DNA of 64,000 bases, from assembly GCA_046296435.1 (NCBI GenBank), contig JBKBLI010000011.1, forward strand, positions 7,753 to 71,752, in the 5' to 3' direction. The translations under genes were made by a program, and so were the position numbers. This document shows positions 63,301-64,000 of this stretch, one piece after another. This stretch comes from M3007 sp046296435. Its GTDB lineage: Bacteria; Bacteroidota; Bacteroidia; Chitinophagales; Saprospiraceae. Numbering within the stretch: the first letter of the stretch is position 1; every line of letters starts with the position of its first letter. The notes under the pieces are model-generated. The model made no database searches, had not been told where the DNA came from, and saw nothing but the letters and a program-made list of their open reading frames with translations.

Positions 63301-63930
63301 TTGCGCCTCAACGAAGGATTCATGACCGTCTTTGGATTGGATGCGCGGCGCTACATCCTACTGGACAAACGCTCTATCCTTGCCATCCGACTGGCCGGAG
63401 CGTCCACTATTGGTTCCGAACGCATCCTCTATTTTCTCGGCGGAGTGGACAACTGGCTGATTCCGCAATTCAACAACAGCATCCCCGTGCCCGACAATCC
63501 AGACTTTGCTTTTCGCACCTTGGCGGCCAACTTGCGCGGCTTCCGGCAAAATATCCGCAACGGAAGCAATTTTGCGCTCCTCAACACAGAAATCCGCGTC
63601 CCGATATTTAAATACCTGATGAACGACAAGCCAGTTTTGGGCAATTTCTGGCGCAACTTCCAACTGATCGGCTTTTTCGATGCAGGATCGGCCTGGCAGC
63701 CCGCCCGTTATGTCGGCGATACCAATCCGCTCAACACGCTCGTATTTACCAATCCCCCCACCGTAGTAATGAAAGTCAACTACTTCCGCGATCCGCTGGT
63801 CGCCGGCTACGGCGTAGGCGTACGCTCCATGGTATTCGGGATGTACATGCGGCTGGATTACGCCTGGGGCATCGAAACCCGCGTGATACAAAAACCCATG
63901 TTACACCTCGCCTTGGGCGCCGATTTTTAG
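60346..63930 (+). CDS. TolB-like propeller protein with pseudo-peptidase head and Omp85-like barrel, containing a poly(C) tract
   Basis: A 1194-residue exported protein. The signal peptide is residues 1-23. Residues 30-290 resemble a peptidase-MA/gluzincin head (LPPWYTEGIVGY at about 171-182), but the zinc motif HExxH is replaced by REGIAG at about 142. A TolB/DPP-IV-like beta-propeller spans about 305-690 (VKLSPDGKRIAYALND, ACWTPDNRRLSVIYER-like repeats). A proline-rich linker (717-732) is encoded by 24 consecutive C. The C-terminal 460 residues are a barrel. Its end, GFRQNIRNGSNFALLNTEIRVP, GFFDAGSAW, GYGVGVRSMVFGMYMRLDYAWG and a terminal LGADF, resembles Omp85/BamA. Function is unknown; similar large proteins occur in other Bacteroidota. 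The start ATG 60346 follows the promoter closely. Confidence 0.78.
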   Translation: MKPKQCILSLAALALSAVALEAQTTAQTAFGKNRVQYHRQFDDWLKYETPRMITYWYGDARPVGETALQIAEYDFGQLQQILEYQPPEKIEMLVFTDITDVKQSNIGEEELFRMRAGEAKVIGNKIFVYFDGDHNNLRVQIREGIAGVLINGLLYGSNLQEIVQNAILLNLPPWYTEGIVGYCGEDWNVFLDDQLRDRLLTGRYKNFDRLAKEHPRLAGQAFWNYIVLHFGKGAVNNLLYLTRINRSADAGFLYVLGAGYKRATASMMQYYLKRYEQEQKNFTLPAKSAEVAFKNRKNHRLTQVKLSPDGKRIAYALNDIGRWRVWEQDIKTGKRKLLLKGGQRNAIQATDYNYPLLAWTPDNRRLSVIYERRDVVMLAHIETDRYKTTRRPLAPEYQRIFSMDYAGVNDLIFSAAVRGYSDLFLYRLLTNQSERLTHDFWDDLDASYAVLDGKRGVLFSSNRLSDTLSVAKFDSIMPLGAFDLFWYDMETRSPELIRLTRTPWADERCPVWADSAHFAYLSNESGIVNIRSGKLEPFVAFNTYVVHLKDGAEVSAIDVQHPGEWPLDKALRLYAPLDSVLPNIDSLQIDSIVRRPFLKKKSKLWNASNYDRNVLALHAVSRSGKSLWTMRRGDRDRIYSAPLHTELHVQPVLTRYKALYYRILRVSPEQLSHLATEAPAKAALTPARPESPEPLKIDTIPHAWTFRMPARWQEERPPPPPPPPTPTPPLPAISQADTAAYGPSELSVLTEPQYLIRPVLSVSDFEPKRSPSAFNTLKIIPYRLHFRTDYFNTSVDNNLLFDGLESFAGSPAPFRTPPPGLLMKANFKDLLENHVLEAGFRLPTTFNGMEYYLWYDNKKRRIDRRVALYRRTTVQNVDQISPGFALPNQARINTLLGQYELRYPLDPFLSLRATGTLRQDRTIRLSSNRNSLETPDYAEQRAALRLTLVYDNAVDIDLNIRSGTKARIFVETVKRFAFNTEPVWSLRLNEGFMTVFGLDARRYILLDKRSILAIRLAGASTIGSERILYFLGGVDNWLIPQFNNSIPVPDNPDFAFRTLAANLRGFRQNIRNGSNFALLNTEIRVPIFKYLMNDKPVLGNFWRNFQLIGFFDAGSAWQPARYVGDTNPLNTLVFTNPPTVVMKVNYFRDPLVAGYGVGVRSMVFGMYMRLDYAWGIETRVIQKPMLHLALGADF
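62493..62516 (+). repeat. 24-base poly(C) tract inside a coding sequence
   Basis: Twenty-four consecutive C within the TolB/Omp85-like gene, encoding the last base of an Arg codon and eight prolines (residues 717-724). Tracts this long are prone to slippage, so the number of C may vary between cells or be misread by assembly. Confidence 0.9.
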
Positions 63931-64000
63931 TTGTTAGTTGTTAGTTGTTAGTTGTTAGTTGTTAGTTGTTAGTTGTTAGTTGTTAGTTGTTAGTTGTTAG
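63931..64000. repeat. tandem heptamer repeat TTGTTAG, 10 copies to the window edge
   Basis: Ten exact copies of the 7-base unit TTGTTAG begin directly after the TAG stop of the preceding gene and reach the end of the window, so the array probably continues. Every reading frame of the array contains TAG stops. Confidence 0.97.

Noticed and set aside
1..64000. CRISPR array, tRNA, rRNA, transposase, phage or origin features
   Set aside because: No spaced direct repeats, no cloverleaf with a TTCRANNC loop outside coding regions, no transposase or integrase motifs and no DnaA-box clusters were seen. The only tandem array is the heptamer at the end, which has no spacers.

Overview
The window looks like a chromosomal contig from a member of the Bacteroidota, most likely near the Saprospiria. 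The reasons are type IX secretion (T9SS) C-terminal sorting domains on several large secreted proteins, repeated -7 promoter boxes of the Bacteroidota form TAnnTTTG, few Shine-Dalgarno sequences, an Oar-like TonB-dependent receptor, and an alternative complex III / caa3-type oxidase cluster. Three runs of N (99, 96 and 100 bases) show a scaffolded draft or metagenome assembly. I found no rRNA, tRNA, CRISPR array, insertion sequence or prophage.

Layout. 1-5 kb: end of an acyl-CoA dehydrogenase, a fatty acid hydroxylase, a large secreted protein with a gliding-motility-type C-terminus, and a small DUF4286 protein. 5-12 kb: a 1377-residue T9SS cargo protein, then ffh and a DusB-type tRNA-dihydrouridine synthase. 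12-18.5 kb: an oligopeptidase B-like protease divergent from a soluble TPR/LytS-type histidine kinase, then purC and a conserved unknown gene. 18.5-26 kb: a lamin-tail T9SS protein, the TonB receptor and an Omp28-like T9SS protein. 26-33.4 kb: beta-carbonic anhydrase, a coiled-coil membrane protein, a PolB-like 3'-5' exonuclease, and a three-gene surface-polysaccharide unit (WbpB/WlbA-like dehydrogenase, outer-membrane barrel, Wzc-like tyrosine kinase).

33.5-51 kb is the respiratory heart, all on the minus strand. Reading 5' to 3' it runs actA-actB-actC-actD-actE-actF (alternative complex III, quinol to cytochrome c), coxB, coxA, ctaB (heme farnesylation), two subunit III genes and a subunit IV gene, ending at a terminator. 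A second small unit follows: an SCO-like protein without the copper cysteines, a DUF420 protein and a 79-residue CPMC membrane protein. The most striking gene here is coxB. Its product carries a complete OmpA-type peptidoglycan-binding domain behind an intact CuA domain, which suggests that the oxidase, and perhaps the ACIII-oxidase supercomplex, is tethered to the cell wall. ActF also carries an 84-residue loop with 17 histidines.

51-64 kb: arginine deiminase with lpxB, a DUF5522 mini-protein, two family 2 glycosyltransferases, FtsK, a Spy/CpxP-like periplasmic protein, and a large TolB-propeller plus Omp85-like barrel protein. That last gene contains an uninterrupted run of 24 C inside its coding sequence, a candidate phase-variation tract. 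The window ends in ten exact copies of the heptamer TTGTTAG. A short T-tract/A-tract palindrome recurs at about ten places, mostly between genes.
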